9,852 nt of DNA from Bryobacteraceae bacterium (lineage in GTDB: Bacteria; Acidobacteriota; Terriglobia; Bryobacterales; Bryobacteraceae): the NCBI GenBank assembly GCA_947456995.1, contig CANGVB010000083.1, positions 1 to 9,852 on the forward strand. Reading direction: 5' to 3'. Under the pieces are notes generated by a model. That model made no database searches. It saw only the letters and a program-made list of their open reading frames with translations, and was not told the origin of the DNA. Shown in pieces: positions 1 to 5,349 of the stretch. A program made the translations under genes and the position numbers. Each line of letters begins with the position of its first letter. The first letter of the stretch is position 1.

Positions 1-548
1 AGCAGATCGAGGGATTTTGGCTTGAGGGCGCTGAGCCAATCGGACGGGATCAGATTCACGGTTGCGTTGTGGGGCTTTGCGTTTTCTGCAGCCACCGCCA
101 AGGCGATGGGGCTTTTGTCGAGGCCGATGATGGGTTGTCTGAGTTCGGCGGCGAGAGTCACGCAGATCGCGCCGGAGCCTACGCCAGCGTCGGCTATGGT
201 GCCGATTGGCCTTGGGAGATTGAGGATCAGCTCGATCAGATGTTCGGTTTCGGGCCTCGGAATCAGAACTCCGGGTTGGACCTTAAAGTCTCTGGTGTAG
301 AACTCCTGCTTGCCGGTGATGTACTGGAGGGGCTTGCCGGAGATGCGCTCGTGGAGGTAGCGGCCGTAGTGGATCCAGGCTAGCTCTGGCAGGGGGTCGC
401 CGGAGTGGCTAAAAAGGAAAACGCGCTCCTTGCGGAGCGCGTGCATGAGCAGAAGTTCTGCTGTAAGCCGGGGTGGGTCGACCTTTTCGTCGGTGAGAAG
501 TTTGATGCCCTGCATGAGGGCTTGACCGATGGTGAGATCAGGCGACAC
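1..548 (-). CDS. prmC: Peptide chain release factor N5-glutamine methyltransferase PrmC (HemK), 3' end outside window
   Basis: PrmC transfers a methyl group from S-adenosylmethionine to the glutamine of the GGQ motif of release factors in the cytoplasm, which speeds peptide release. The 182 residues visible contain the N-terminal helical RF-binding domain (about 1-75), then GKPLQYITG (71-79), [21 protein letters not shown] (82-102, the family linker signature) and the SAM-binding motif I as [15 protein letters not shown] (119-133), where most relatives have D-G-TGSG. The catalytic NPPY motif would lie past the left edge, so completeness cannot be judged. I chose the GTG at 548 because GGAGAA sits 8 bases upstream; an in-frame ATG at 566 would add MRRST(V) but has no clear Shine-Dalgarno. 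The start overlaps the prfA stop by 11 bases, so translation is probably coupled. Its substrate RF1 is encoded immediately upstream, the usual prfA-prmC order. Confidence 0.93.
   Translation of the reverse strand, partial: MSPDLTIGQALMQGIKLLTDEKVDPPRLTAELLLMHALRKERVFLFSHSGDPLPELAWIHYGRYLHERISGKPLQYITGKQEFYTRDFKVQPGVLIPRPETEHLIELILNLPRPIGTIADAGVGSGAICVTLAAELRQPIIGLDKSPIALAVAAENAKPHNATVNLIPSDWLSALKPKSLDL
411..442 (-). terminator. Terminator-like hairpin inside prmC (possible attenuator)
   Basis: On the minus strand ACGCGCTCC (442-434) and GGAGCGCGT (429-421) form a perfect 9-bp stem, seven of nine pairs G-C, closed by a GCAA (GNRA) tetraloop. TTTCCTTTTT (420-411) follows directly. This is the layout of an intrinsic terminator, but it lies within prmC codons 36-46 ([11 protein letters not shown]), a stretch that also reads as normal PrmC protein. 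It could lower prmC relative to prfA, or it could be a by-product of codon choice. The structure is seen directly; the function is inferred. Confidence 0.4.
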
Positions 549-1614
549 TGTTGATCTTCTCCGCATTGTAATGAGCAGTCAATGCGTTGATGAAGGGTTC
601 GAGCTTTCCTTCCATGACCTGATCGAGCTGGTGGATGGTGAGGCCGATACGGTGATCGGAAACACGGTTTTCTTTGAAGTTATAGGTGCGGATTTTCTCC
701 GAACGATCGCCCGAGCCGACCATGGATTTGCGTTCGGTTGAGAGGGCAGCGTTCTGCTTTTCCATCTCCAGTTCATAGAGGCGGGAACGGAGAACGCGCA
801 TCGCCTTTTCGCGATTCTTGATCTGCGACTTTTCGTCCTGCATCGAGACCACGGTACCGGTGGGGATGTGGGTGATGCGGACGGCGGAATAGGTTGTGTT
901 GACGGACTGGCCGCCAGGACCGGAAGAACAGAAAGTGTCGATGCGAAGGTCTTTGTTTTCGATGTGGACTTCGACTTCGTCGGCTTCGGGAAGGACAGCA
1001 ACAGAGACGGTGGAAGTATGGATGCGGCCCTGGGCTTCTGTGGCGGGGACGCGCTGAACGCGGTGGACACCGCCTTCGTACTTCATGATCGAGTAGACCT
1101 TTTTGCCCGAGATGATGGCGGAGACACTCTTCATGCCACCTGCGCCGGACTCGGAGATGTCGAGGATTTCGATCTTCCAGCCAACCAGTTCGGCGTAGCG
1201 GGTGTACATGCGGAGCATTTCGGCCGCGAAGAGGCTGGCTTCGTCACCACCGGCACCGGCATGGATTTCGAGCACAACGTCCTTGAGGTCGTTGGGGTCT
1301 TTGGGGATAAGAAGGGTCTGGAGCTCGTCTTCGATTTTGGCGAGTTCGGGTTCGATTTCGGCCAATTCCATACGGGCCATTTCGGCCATGTCGGGATCGG
1401 AATCCATGACCATGGGTTTGGCTTGCTCGTAGCGGGAAGTGAGGCCTTTCCATTTGCGGAAGGCCTGGACGATTTCTTCCAGGTCGACTACGGTTTTGGC
1501 AGTCTTCTTGTAGACGTTGGGATCAGCGATGATCTCCGGGTTTGCCATATCGGCATTGAGCTGTTCGAAGCGTTGCTCAATTTCATTCAGCTTGTCGGTA
1601 GGTATACGGGACAT
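538..1614 (-). CDS. prfA: Peptide chain release factor 1 (RF1)
   Basis: RF1 recognises UAA and UAG in the ribosomal A site and triggers hydrolysis of peptidyl-tRNA. The protein is 358 residues, close to the 360 of E. coli RF1. An N-terminal helical domain (1-100) precedes the PCRF domain with the HAGAGGDEA motif (118-126). The codon-reading motif is PAT at 190-192, inside [18 protein letters not shown]; this identifies RF1, since RF2 carries SPF. The catalytic GGQ is at 234-236, in [18 protein letters not shown], and Q236 is the residue PrmC methylates. The conserved tail [13 protein letters not shown] follows at 312-324. The ATG is 9 bases after the stop of the DUF1385 gene with no obvious Shine-Dalgarno, which suggests translation coupled to that gene. 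prmC overlaps its 3' end. Confidence 0.98.
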   Translation of the reverse strand: MSRIPTDKLNEIEQRFEQLNADMANPEIIADPNVYKKTAKTVVDLEEIVQAFRKWKGLTSRYEQAKPMVMDSDPDMAEMARMELAEIEPELAKIEDELQTLLIPKDPNDLKDVVLEIHAGAGGDEASLFAAEMLRMYTRYAELVGWKIEILDISESGAGGMKSVSAIISGKKVYSIMKYEGGVHRVQRVPATEAQGRIHTSTVSVAVLPEADEVEVHIENKDLRIDTFCSSGPGGQSVNTTYSAVRITHIPTGTVVSMQDEKSQIKNREKAMRVLRSRLYELEMEKQNAALSTERKSMVGSGDRSEKIRTYNFKENRVSDHRIGLTIHQLDQVMEGKLEPFINALTAHYNAEKINSVA

Positions 1615-1623
1615 TGGGTTTGT

Positions 1624-2637
1624 TTAGGCGATGACTAGATCGCCACCTTGTTCTTTTTCAAGTTCCATGGCGCCGTTGAGGGCGTGGATGGCGATCTCGG
1701 CTTGCGAGTCGTCTGGAGGTTGGGTGGTGATGCGCTGGAGCCAGAGGCCTGGCATCGCGAGGATCGTTAGCAGACTGCCTTTGTTCTTCGCGGCATAGCG
1801 GATGAGCTCATAGGAGAGGCCGGCTACGAGCGGAAGCAGGGCGATGCGGGCGAGGAATTTGCCGAGCATCGTATCGAAGGGCAGGAACATGTAGAGAACC
1901 ATCGAGATCAGCATGACGACGATCATGAAGCTGGTGCCGCAGCGGGGATGGAAGGTGACGAAGGATTGGGAGTTAGCAACGGTGACGGGCTTGCCGGATT
2001 CGTAGTTGAAGACGACTTTGTGCTCTGCGCCGTGGTACTGGAAGACACGGCGGATGTCTTTGGCCCGGGAGATACCGTAGAGGAAGGCGAGGAAGATGGC
2101 GATGCGGATGATGCCATCGACCAGGTTGAACATGATGCGGCCTTCGAGGACTGGGTAGACGTTCTTGAGTTGTTCGGTGAGCCAGAGCGGGACGAACTTG
2201 TAGAGAACAATGAAGAAGATGAGGCTGAAGGCGAGCTGGCCGGCCATGGCCCAGGCTGGGATTTCAGTAGGACCTTTTTTGCCGGGCTTGGCAGGACTGG
2301 CTTCGTTTTGTTTTTTTGCTTCTTCGTCGGCAAGCTGGACGTCGGCGGAGAATTTGAGGGCCTTCATGCCGAGGCTCATGGCCTGACCGAGGGTACCCAG
2401 ACCGCGGAGGACGGGGAGCTTGAAGATGGGGTATTTGTCGCTGACTTTGCCTAGAGGCGCGGTTTCGCTGACAATTTCGCCATCGGATTTACGGACGGAG
2501 ACGCAGTAGGAGTGTGGCGCGCGCATCATGACACCCTCCATGACGGCTTGACCGCCAATGAGGGTTTCTTCGCCAGATTCGAGGATCGGCGAGAGTTGAA
2601 TGTGAGCGTTTAAGCGCCAGAAAAACTTCCAATTCAT
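1624..2637 (-). CDS. DUF1385 family (YqhQ-like) integral membrane protein
   Basis: This 337-residue inner-membrane protein belongs to DUF1385, whose biochemical role is not settled. The family hallmark IGGQAVMEGVMMR is at 27-39. A charged, lysine-rich stretch (about 102-124) separates it from about four hydrophobic helices near 130-153, 170-190, 235-255 and 258-278. The conserved YHGAEHK (201-207) and HPRCGTSF (230-237) motifs lie between helices 2 and 3. Only one start is plausible: the ATG at 2637 overlaps the upstream TGA as ATGA, pointing to stop-restart coupling. No good Shine-Dalgarno is visible. Family members are often found just upstream of prfA-prmC, as here. The family is clear; any specific role, for example in translation or envelope homeostasis, would be a guess. 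Confidence 0.93.
   Translation of the reverse strand: MNWKFFWRLNAHIQLSPILESGEETLIGGQAVMEGVMMRAPHSYCVSVRKSDGEIVSETAPLGKVSDKYPIFKLPVLRGLGTLGQAMSLGMKALKFSADVQLADEEAKKQNEASPAKPGKKGPTEIPAWAMAGQLAFSLIFFIVLYKFVPLWLTEQLKNVYPVLEGRIMFNLVDGIIRIAIFLAFLYGISRAKDIRRVFQYHGAEHKVVFNYESGKPVTVANSQSFVTFHPRCGTSFMIVVMLISMVLYMFLPFDTMLGKFLARIALLPLVAGLSYELIRYAAKNKGSLLTILAMPGLWLQRITTQPPDDSQAEIAIHALNGAMELEKEQGGDLVIA
2311..2317 (-). repeat. A7 homopolymer run in the DUF1385 coding sequence
   Basis: In the coding strand the codons GCA AAA AAA CAA AAC give a run of seven A, encoding part of the lysine-rich linker (A-K-K-Q-N). In-frame A-AAA-AAA is a possible slippage site for polymerase or ribosome. I see no downstream pseudoknot and no conserved protein in the shifted frame, so I mark it only as a sequence feature. 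Confidence 0.5.
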
Positions 2638-3299
2638 TTGATTTCAGGTTCTCTCTCTCTATTATCGCCAATTGGTTCGATGCAGGAGGGATCGTTTAGG
2701 TTCGTTCTGTTGATTTCGTTTCTCGAGCCGTAGGCAATGCTGAGACCGATGTAGCCGGGATCTTCGCGCCGGAGATGGCCGAGGCGCATTTTGGCCATCG
2801 GCATGGAGGTGGGGATTTGGGCCTCGACTTGGGAGTCTTCGAGTTCGGCGATCACCTCTACGGAGGCGAGACGGTGGAGCTGGAGGTCTTGGAGTTGTTT
2901 GAGGGCTTTGGCGGCGCGGCGTTCGAAGAGGGCGCCGAGTTTGATGGTGCGTTCCATCTGGGCGAAGCGAAGGTGATTGTCGGGGTCTTCGAGCCATCGG
3001 TCCTGGGATTCTGCTTCGATGCGTTGGGCGCGGAGGGCCTGGAAGCTCGAGTAGGCGTATTGTTCGAAGGCGAGTTCTTCGGCGGTGCCGCGGGGGAGGG
3101 TTTCGGCGCGGAGATCGGCTTTGATTTGTTCGTAATGGTCTCGCTCCTCGGGGTTGGTAGCGAAGAGCTTTTCGCTGGTGGCATGGAGGCCGTGGCGGTA
3201 GGCGTTGGATGACGATTTCTGTTTGCCGGCTTCGGTTCTGGGGCCAGTAGAGAGTTTTGCGTTTTCCTGATTTGCGAGAGTTTGGGCGGCTGATGCCAT
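2634..3299 (-). CDS. STGPRT-motif protein of unknown function (Acidobacteriota/Planctomycetota type)
   Basis: The product has 221 residues. The N-terminus carries ENAKLSTGPRTEAGKQKSSS (12-31) and NAYRHGL (32-38), a signature I recall from a multi-copy hypothetical family in acidobacteria and planctomycetes. Residues 45-160 are charged and strongly helical (ERDHYEQIKADLRAE, RAQRIEAESQD, ERRAAKALKQLQDLQ) and look like coiled coil; the tail is polar. There is no signal peptide, membrane helix or enzymatic motif. The frame stays open upstream to 3689, but I chose the ATG at 3299: AAGGA lies 10 bases before it, the family motif begins 12 residues later, and the longer version would run through the divergent promoter region into the DUF433 gene. 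It is the first gene of the unit and overlaps the DUF1385 start by ATGA. Function unknown; a nucleic-acid role is possible from the basic N-terminus but unproven. Confidence 0.8.
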   Translation of the reverse strand: MASAAQTLANQENAKLSTGPRTEAGKQKSSSNAYRHGLHATSEKLFATNPEERDHYEQIKADLRAETLPRGTAEELAFEQYAYSSFQALRAQRIEAESQDRWLEDPDNHLRFAQMERTIKLGALFERRAAKALKQLQDLQLHRLASVEVIAELEDSQVEAQIPTSMPMAKMRLGHLRREDPGYIGLSIAYGSRNEINRTNLNDPSCIEPIGDNREREPEIK

Positions 3300-3461
3300 G
3301 GTCGTTGTGTCCTTGTGATTGCTGTTTGAGTGGGAGATTGCTCCCGGTGGACAGGGTATCGCTGCGCAGGTAGTCAGTTTGGCTCGTTTGTACGGGAAAT
3401 CGTTGATTTGATGGGAGAAGATTTTTTGAAAATTTCTGTGAACGCGCTTTAGGCTAGAGGA
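3300..3461. promoter_or_regulatory. Divergent intergenic region between the prfA unit and the DUF433 cassette
   Basis: These 162 bases separate two divergently transcribed units and must hold promoters for both. The part near the DUF433 gene is AT-richer than its surroundings (around 3395-3440). On the minus side I see the AAGGA ribosome site near 3310 but no convincing -35/-10 pair; a weak TACCCT lies at about 3355-3360. A small hairpin, GGGAG (3332-3336) and CTCCC (3341-3345) with a 4-base loop, would fall in the 5' leader of the minus-strand transcript. No conserved riboswitch was recognised. Confidence 0.5.
3426..3455 (+). promoter_or_regulatory. Candidate sigma-70-type promoter for the DUF433 cassette, possibly leaderless
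   Basis: TTGAAA (3426-3431) and TAGGCT (3450-3455) are separated by 18 bases and match the -35 and the key positions of the -10 (TAnnnT). Transcription would start about 7 bases downstream, at or next to the ATG at 3462, giving a leaderless or nearly leaderless message. The only purine-rich stretch before the ATG, AGAGGA, is too close for a normal Shine-Dalgarno. This is pattern matching only. Confidence 0.35.
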
Positions 3462-3704
3462 ATGCAACGATTTGAGCGAATCACAATTGATCCCGAGGTG
3501 ATGGGTGGGAAGCCGTGCATTCGTGGAATGAGAGTTACGGTGGGGATGCTCGTGGAAGCGATGCAAGCAGGCAGGACGACTCAAAGCCTGCTTTTCGACT
3601 TTCCTTATCTTGAAGAACAGGATCTTATTGAGGCGCGTCGATTCCATGCGCAGATGGCTCAGGGGCCGGGACGAGTAGTCGGTACGCAAGCCAACAGGCC
3701 ATAA
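3462..3704 (+). CDS. DUF433 antitoxin-like small protein
   Basis: This 80-residue protein shows the DUF433 pattern clearly: ITIDPEVMGGKPCIRG (7-22), then MRVTVGMLVEAMQAG, and the C-terminal DFPYLEEQDLIEARR (46-60). DUF433 is a small winged-helix or VapB-like fold, often annotated as the antitoxin partner of a DUF5615 PIN-like toxin. Here the last 13 residues (QGPGRVVGTQANR) extend beyond the core. No DUF5615 gene or remnant follows; the next gene, an HNH-type protein, begins 2 bases after the TAA (TAAGGATG), so the two are almost certainly cotranscribed and coupled. A candidate promoter places the transcription start at about the ATG. Family membership is secure. Acting as an antitoxin, or as a regulator of its own operon, is inference; it may also be an orphan. 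Confidence 0.9.
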   Translation: MQRFERITIDPEVMGGKPCIRGMRVTVGMLVEAMQAGRTTQSLLFDFPYLEEQDLIEARRFHAQMAQGPGRVVGTQANRP

Positions 3705-3706
3705 GG

Positions 3707-4087
3707 ATGGCCAAGAGTCAAAGTCGCAGGGCTCGTGCCGCCCGGAGGCGGAAGCGCCGGATGGATCAGGCGGAGTATGACCTGAGTGATGCGCAGTGGG
3801 GGGCGATCCAGGCGGCTTGGGGCGGGTGTGCTTATTGCGGGGCGGAGGGGGTGGCTTTTCAGAAGGATTGCGTGCTGGCGTTGTCTCGCGGGGGACGGTA
3901 CACGCTGGATAACATTGTGCCGGCTTGCGGGTCTTGCAATGCGAGTAAGTGTAATGAAGAGGTAACGGCGTGGCTACGGCGGAAGCGCATGGATGAGGGG
4001 ACTTTTTTGTTGCGGTACTTTGAGATCAAGAAGGCGCTGGCGGCGCAGTTTGCAAATCAGTGTACGCTCGATAGTGTCGATCCTTAG
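3707..4087 (+). CDS. HNH-type endonuclease-like protein with Cys in place of the first His
   Basis: The 126-residue protein starts with a strongly basic segment (residues 3-18 mostly Arg), followed by a zinc-ribbon HNH-like core: CAYC (41-44), DCVLALSRGGRYTLDN (54-69), then PACGSCNASKCNEEV (72-86). The pattern CxxC...SRGG...DNxVPxCxxCNxSK is that of HNH nucleases such as the McrA and 5-methylcytosine-targeting groups. However, the usual D-H that supplies the catalytic general base reads D54-C55. I have a recollection of actinobacterial relatives with the same DCVL spelling, so this may be a real subfamily rather than a dead copy. The C-terminal helix (about 85-115) is rich in Arg and Lys. The start is forced by the 2-base gap after DUF433. 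The target is unknown: a restriction, homing, toxin or structural DNA-binding role are all possible. Confidence 0.8.
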   Translation: MAKSQSRRARAARRRKRRMDQAEYDLSDAQWGAIQAAWGGCAYCGAEGVAFQKDCVLALSRGGRYTLDNIVPACGSCNASKCNEEVTAWLRRKRMDEGTFLLRYFEIKKALAAQFANQCTLDSVDP

Positions 4088-4091
4088 GAGG
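4086..4091 (+). promoter_or_regulatory. Strong ribosome binding site for the membrane-protein gene
   Basis: AGGAGG matches the anti-Shine-Dalgarno perfectly, lies 10 bases before the ATG at 4102 and overlaps the TAG stop of the HNH gene. It is the strongest such site in the window. It fixes the start of the third cassette gene and suggests that this protein is made at a higher rate than the two genes before it. Confidence 0.75.
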
Positions 4092-4101
4092 AGCCAGCTT
4101 T

Positions 4102-4536
4102 ATGGGACTGCGATCCGCGTTCTTGGCAGGGGCCGCTTATACGGCAGGCGTGTTCACATTTGCCTTTGCCGCAGGTGCGATTCGAGTAACGCTGATTGCT
4201 CCGCGGGTGGGGGACCTCCTGGCTGTATTGATTGAGGCACCGGTTGTTCTGGCGGTGAGTTGGCAAGTTTCGTTGTGGTGTACGCGGCGTTTCCATGTGA
4301 GCCTCGATTCCCGCGCACGAATTCTGATGGGAGTGGTTGCCTTCTCGATGCTTATGGCGCTTGAGCTGGGATTCTCGGTTTTGATGTTTGGCGAAGCTGT
4401 TGATCGTTACTTTGCGAAATTTGCATCAAGATCCGGCGTAGCCGGATTGGCAACTCAAGTGTGTTTTGCGACGATTCCCTGGGTGCAGTGCCATTTGCGG
4501 TCGGCGGGGAGCCGGTATAGCGACATCGTTGCGTGA
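4102..4536 (+). CDS. Small four-helix integral membrane protein, unknown function
   Basis: The 144-residue product has four hydrophobic stretches: about 5-27 (with GVFTFAFAAGAIRV), 38-59, 74-96 and 112-128, separated by short loops bearing RR or SR positive residues. The acidic residues E45, E88 and E98 sit within or at the ends of helices. The pattern resembles a family of uncharacterised bacterial membrane proteins I have seen annotated only as hypothetical; I know no function. The last 15 residues after IPWVQ (QCHLRSAGSRYSDIVA) are polar. The perfect AGGAGG Shine-Dalgarno overlapping the HNH stop supports both the start and cotranscription with the DUF433 and HNH genes. Functional linkage with those two is possible but is not shown by the sequence. 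Confidence 0.8.
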   Translation: MGLRSAFLAGAAYTAGVFTFAFAAGAIRVTLIAPRVGDLLAVLIEAPVVLAVSWQVSLWCTRRFHVSLDSRARILMGVVAFSMLMALELGFSVLMFGEAVDRYFAKFASRSGVAGLATQVCFATIPWVQCHLRSAGSRYSDIVA

Positions 4537-4806
4537 GATAGACGCCGAAGCGGCCTCGGTGGCTTTTCTTCAAGCCGTATCGGCCGCAGATTGGATTGTT
4601 GGGGGAGCGGCCCCAGCGGGTCAGGAGCCATACAAGGTTAAATTGAAATCGCAGAAAACTCGCAAGGATTAACGCCCGGACGGAGCCCTGCAAATCGTGA
4701 ACCAGCTTAGGGTAATCGAGCGGGAGCATTGAGTTATTACGACGGAGCATTCTGCGGGAAAAGATTGGAACCGGCGGAAACGCAAGCGCCGTCTAAAAAT
4801 CAACTT
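4537..4806. other. Non-coding gap without a convincing gene
   Basis: I see no recognisable gene here. Short open frames exist on both strands (plus 4466-4672, minus 4352-4750), but they lack recognisable motifs, and the plus one overlaps the end of the membrane-protein gene. GGCCGC (4582-4587) and GCGGCC (4607-4612) form a loose 6-bp inverted repeat with a 19-base loop and no T run after it, a poor terminator. A TTG at 4729 could extend the next gene by 26 residues but would give it no signal peptide at the N-terminus. The gap probably holds the 3' end of the cassette transcript and the promoter of the secreted-protein gene. Confidence 0.5.
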
Positions 4807-5349
4807 ATGAAAATAGCTGTCGTTTTTCTGGTTGCGGCATATTGCCTGGCGCAGGCTCCGATTGAGGTGATTGCGCTCAAGCCCGACGAAGTGATTGAGG
4901 CCAGGAAGTGGACCGAGGCGCTGAGGCAAGCTCGGGAACGTGAGCAAAAGGCAGCGCCTGAGTGGGATCAAACGATGCGCAAGATGGCTGCCGCACATCC
5001 AGAAATCATGGGTGCGCGATATACGGCGAGCTTTGAGTTTATCGTTGGACGCAGGCGGGGTGCGCTTGAGCTGGAGGAGGCGGTAATGCTGCCACTGAGC
5101 GAAGAAGAACGAACGCGGGCGCGCAGCGTCTACGTTGAGATGACCGAAAGCAAAGTGGCGGCTGAGGCGGCGCGCCGACGGCTGGAACAATTCAAGATCG
5201 AATTGCTGGCGAAGCACATTGCCCCAAACAGCCGCGGGGGCCCTGTGTACGTACTCGTGGACGGGCGGCAGTACACGCCTCCAGAGCCCTGGAACTCCAG
5301 TCTCGTCCTAACGCCGGATGGAAAATTTGCCGTCCCTTACATCCGTTAG
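4807..5349 (+). CDS. Secreted/periplasmic helical protein, unrecognised family
   Basis: The 180-residue product begins with a compact signal peptide, MKIAVVFLVAAYCLA, with likely cleavage after CLA or AQA. The cysteine is preceded by Tyr and does not form a lipobox. The mature part is mostly charged and helical (EARKWTEALRQAREREQKA; SKVAAEAARRRLEQFKIELL, about 130-150), then ends in a short beta-prone domain (PVYVLVDGRQYTPPEPW, LVLTPDGKFAVPYIR). I recognise no family or active site. The frame is open from a TTG at 4729, but the ATG at 4807 places the signal peptide correctly, so I prefer it even though no Shine-Dalgarno precedes it. The TAG stop ends one base before the TAA of the convergent receptor gene. 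A periplasmic or cell-envelope location is inferred from the signal peptide. Confidence 0.65.
   Translation: MKIAVVFLVAAYCLAQAPIEVIALKPDEVIEARKWTEALRQAREREQKAAPEWDQTMRKMAAAHPEIMGARYTASFEFIVGRRRGALELEEAVMLPLSEEERTRARSVYVEMTESKVAAEAARRRLEQFKIELLAKHIAPNSRGGPVYVLVDGRQYTPPEPWNSSLVLTPDGKFAVPYIR

Noticed and set aside
868..1638. Long plus-strand open frame opposite prfA
   Set aside because: It is an antisense shadow of prfA, with composition typical of reverse-read GC-rich codons (runs of G, D, F, V) and no recognisable motifs.
2305..2320. A7 run in the DUF1385 gene as a programmed frameshift site
   Set aside because: It falls in a lysine-rich linker, there is no evident stimulatory structure, and the shifted frame encodes only low-complexity sequence.
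3332..3345. Small hairpin GGGAG-ATTG-CTCCC as a terminator or operator
   Set aside because: Only five base pairs with no T run; kept only as a note under the intergenic region.
3300..3689. 130-residue N-terminal extension of the STGPRT-type protein in the same open frame
   Set aside because: It crosses the divergent promoter region and overlaps the DUF433 gene; the family motif and an AAGGA site support the start at 3299.
4352..4750. Minus-strand open frame of 132 codons over the gap after the membrane-protein gene
   Set aside because: Overlaps the 3' end of a well-supported gene, has no Shine-Dalgarno or motif, and has an irregular composition.
4729..4806. TTG-initiated 26-residue extension of the secreted protein
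   Set aside because: It would bury the signal peptide and carries no useful ribosome site; the ATG at 4807 is more sensible.
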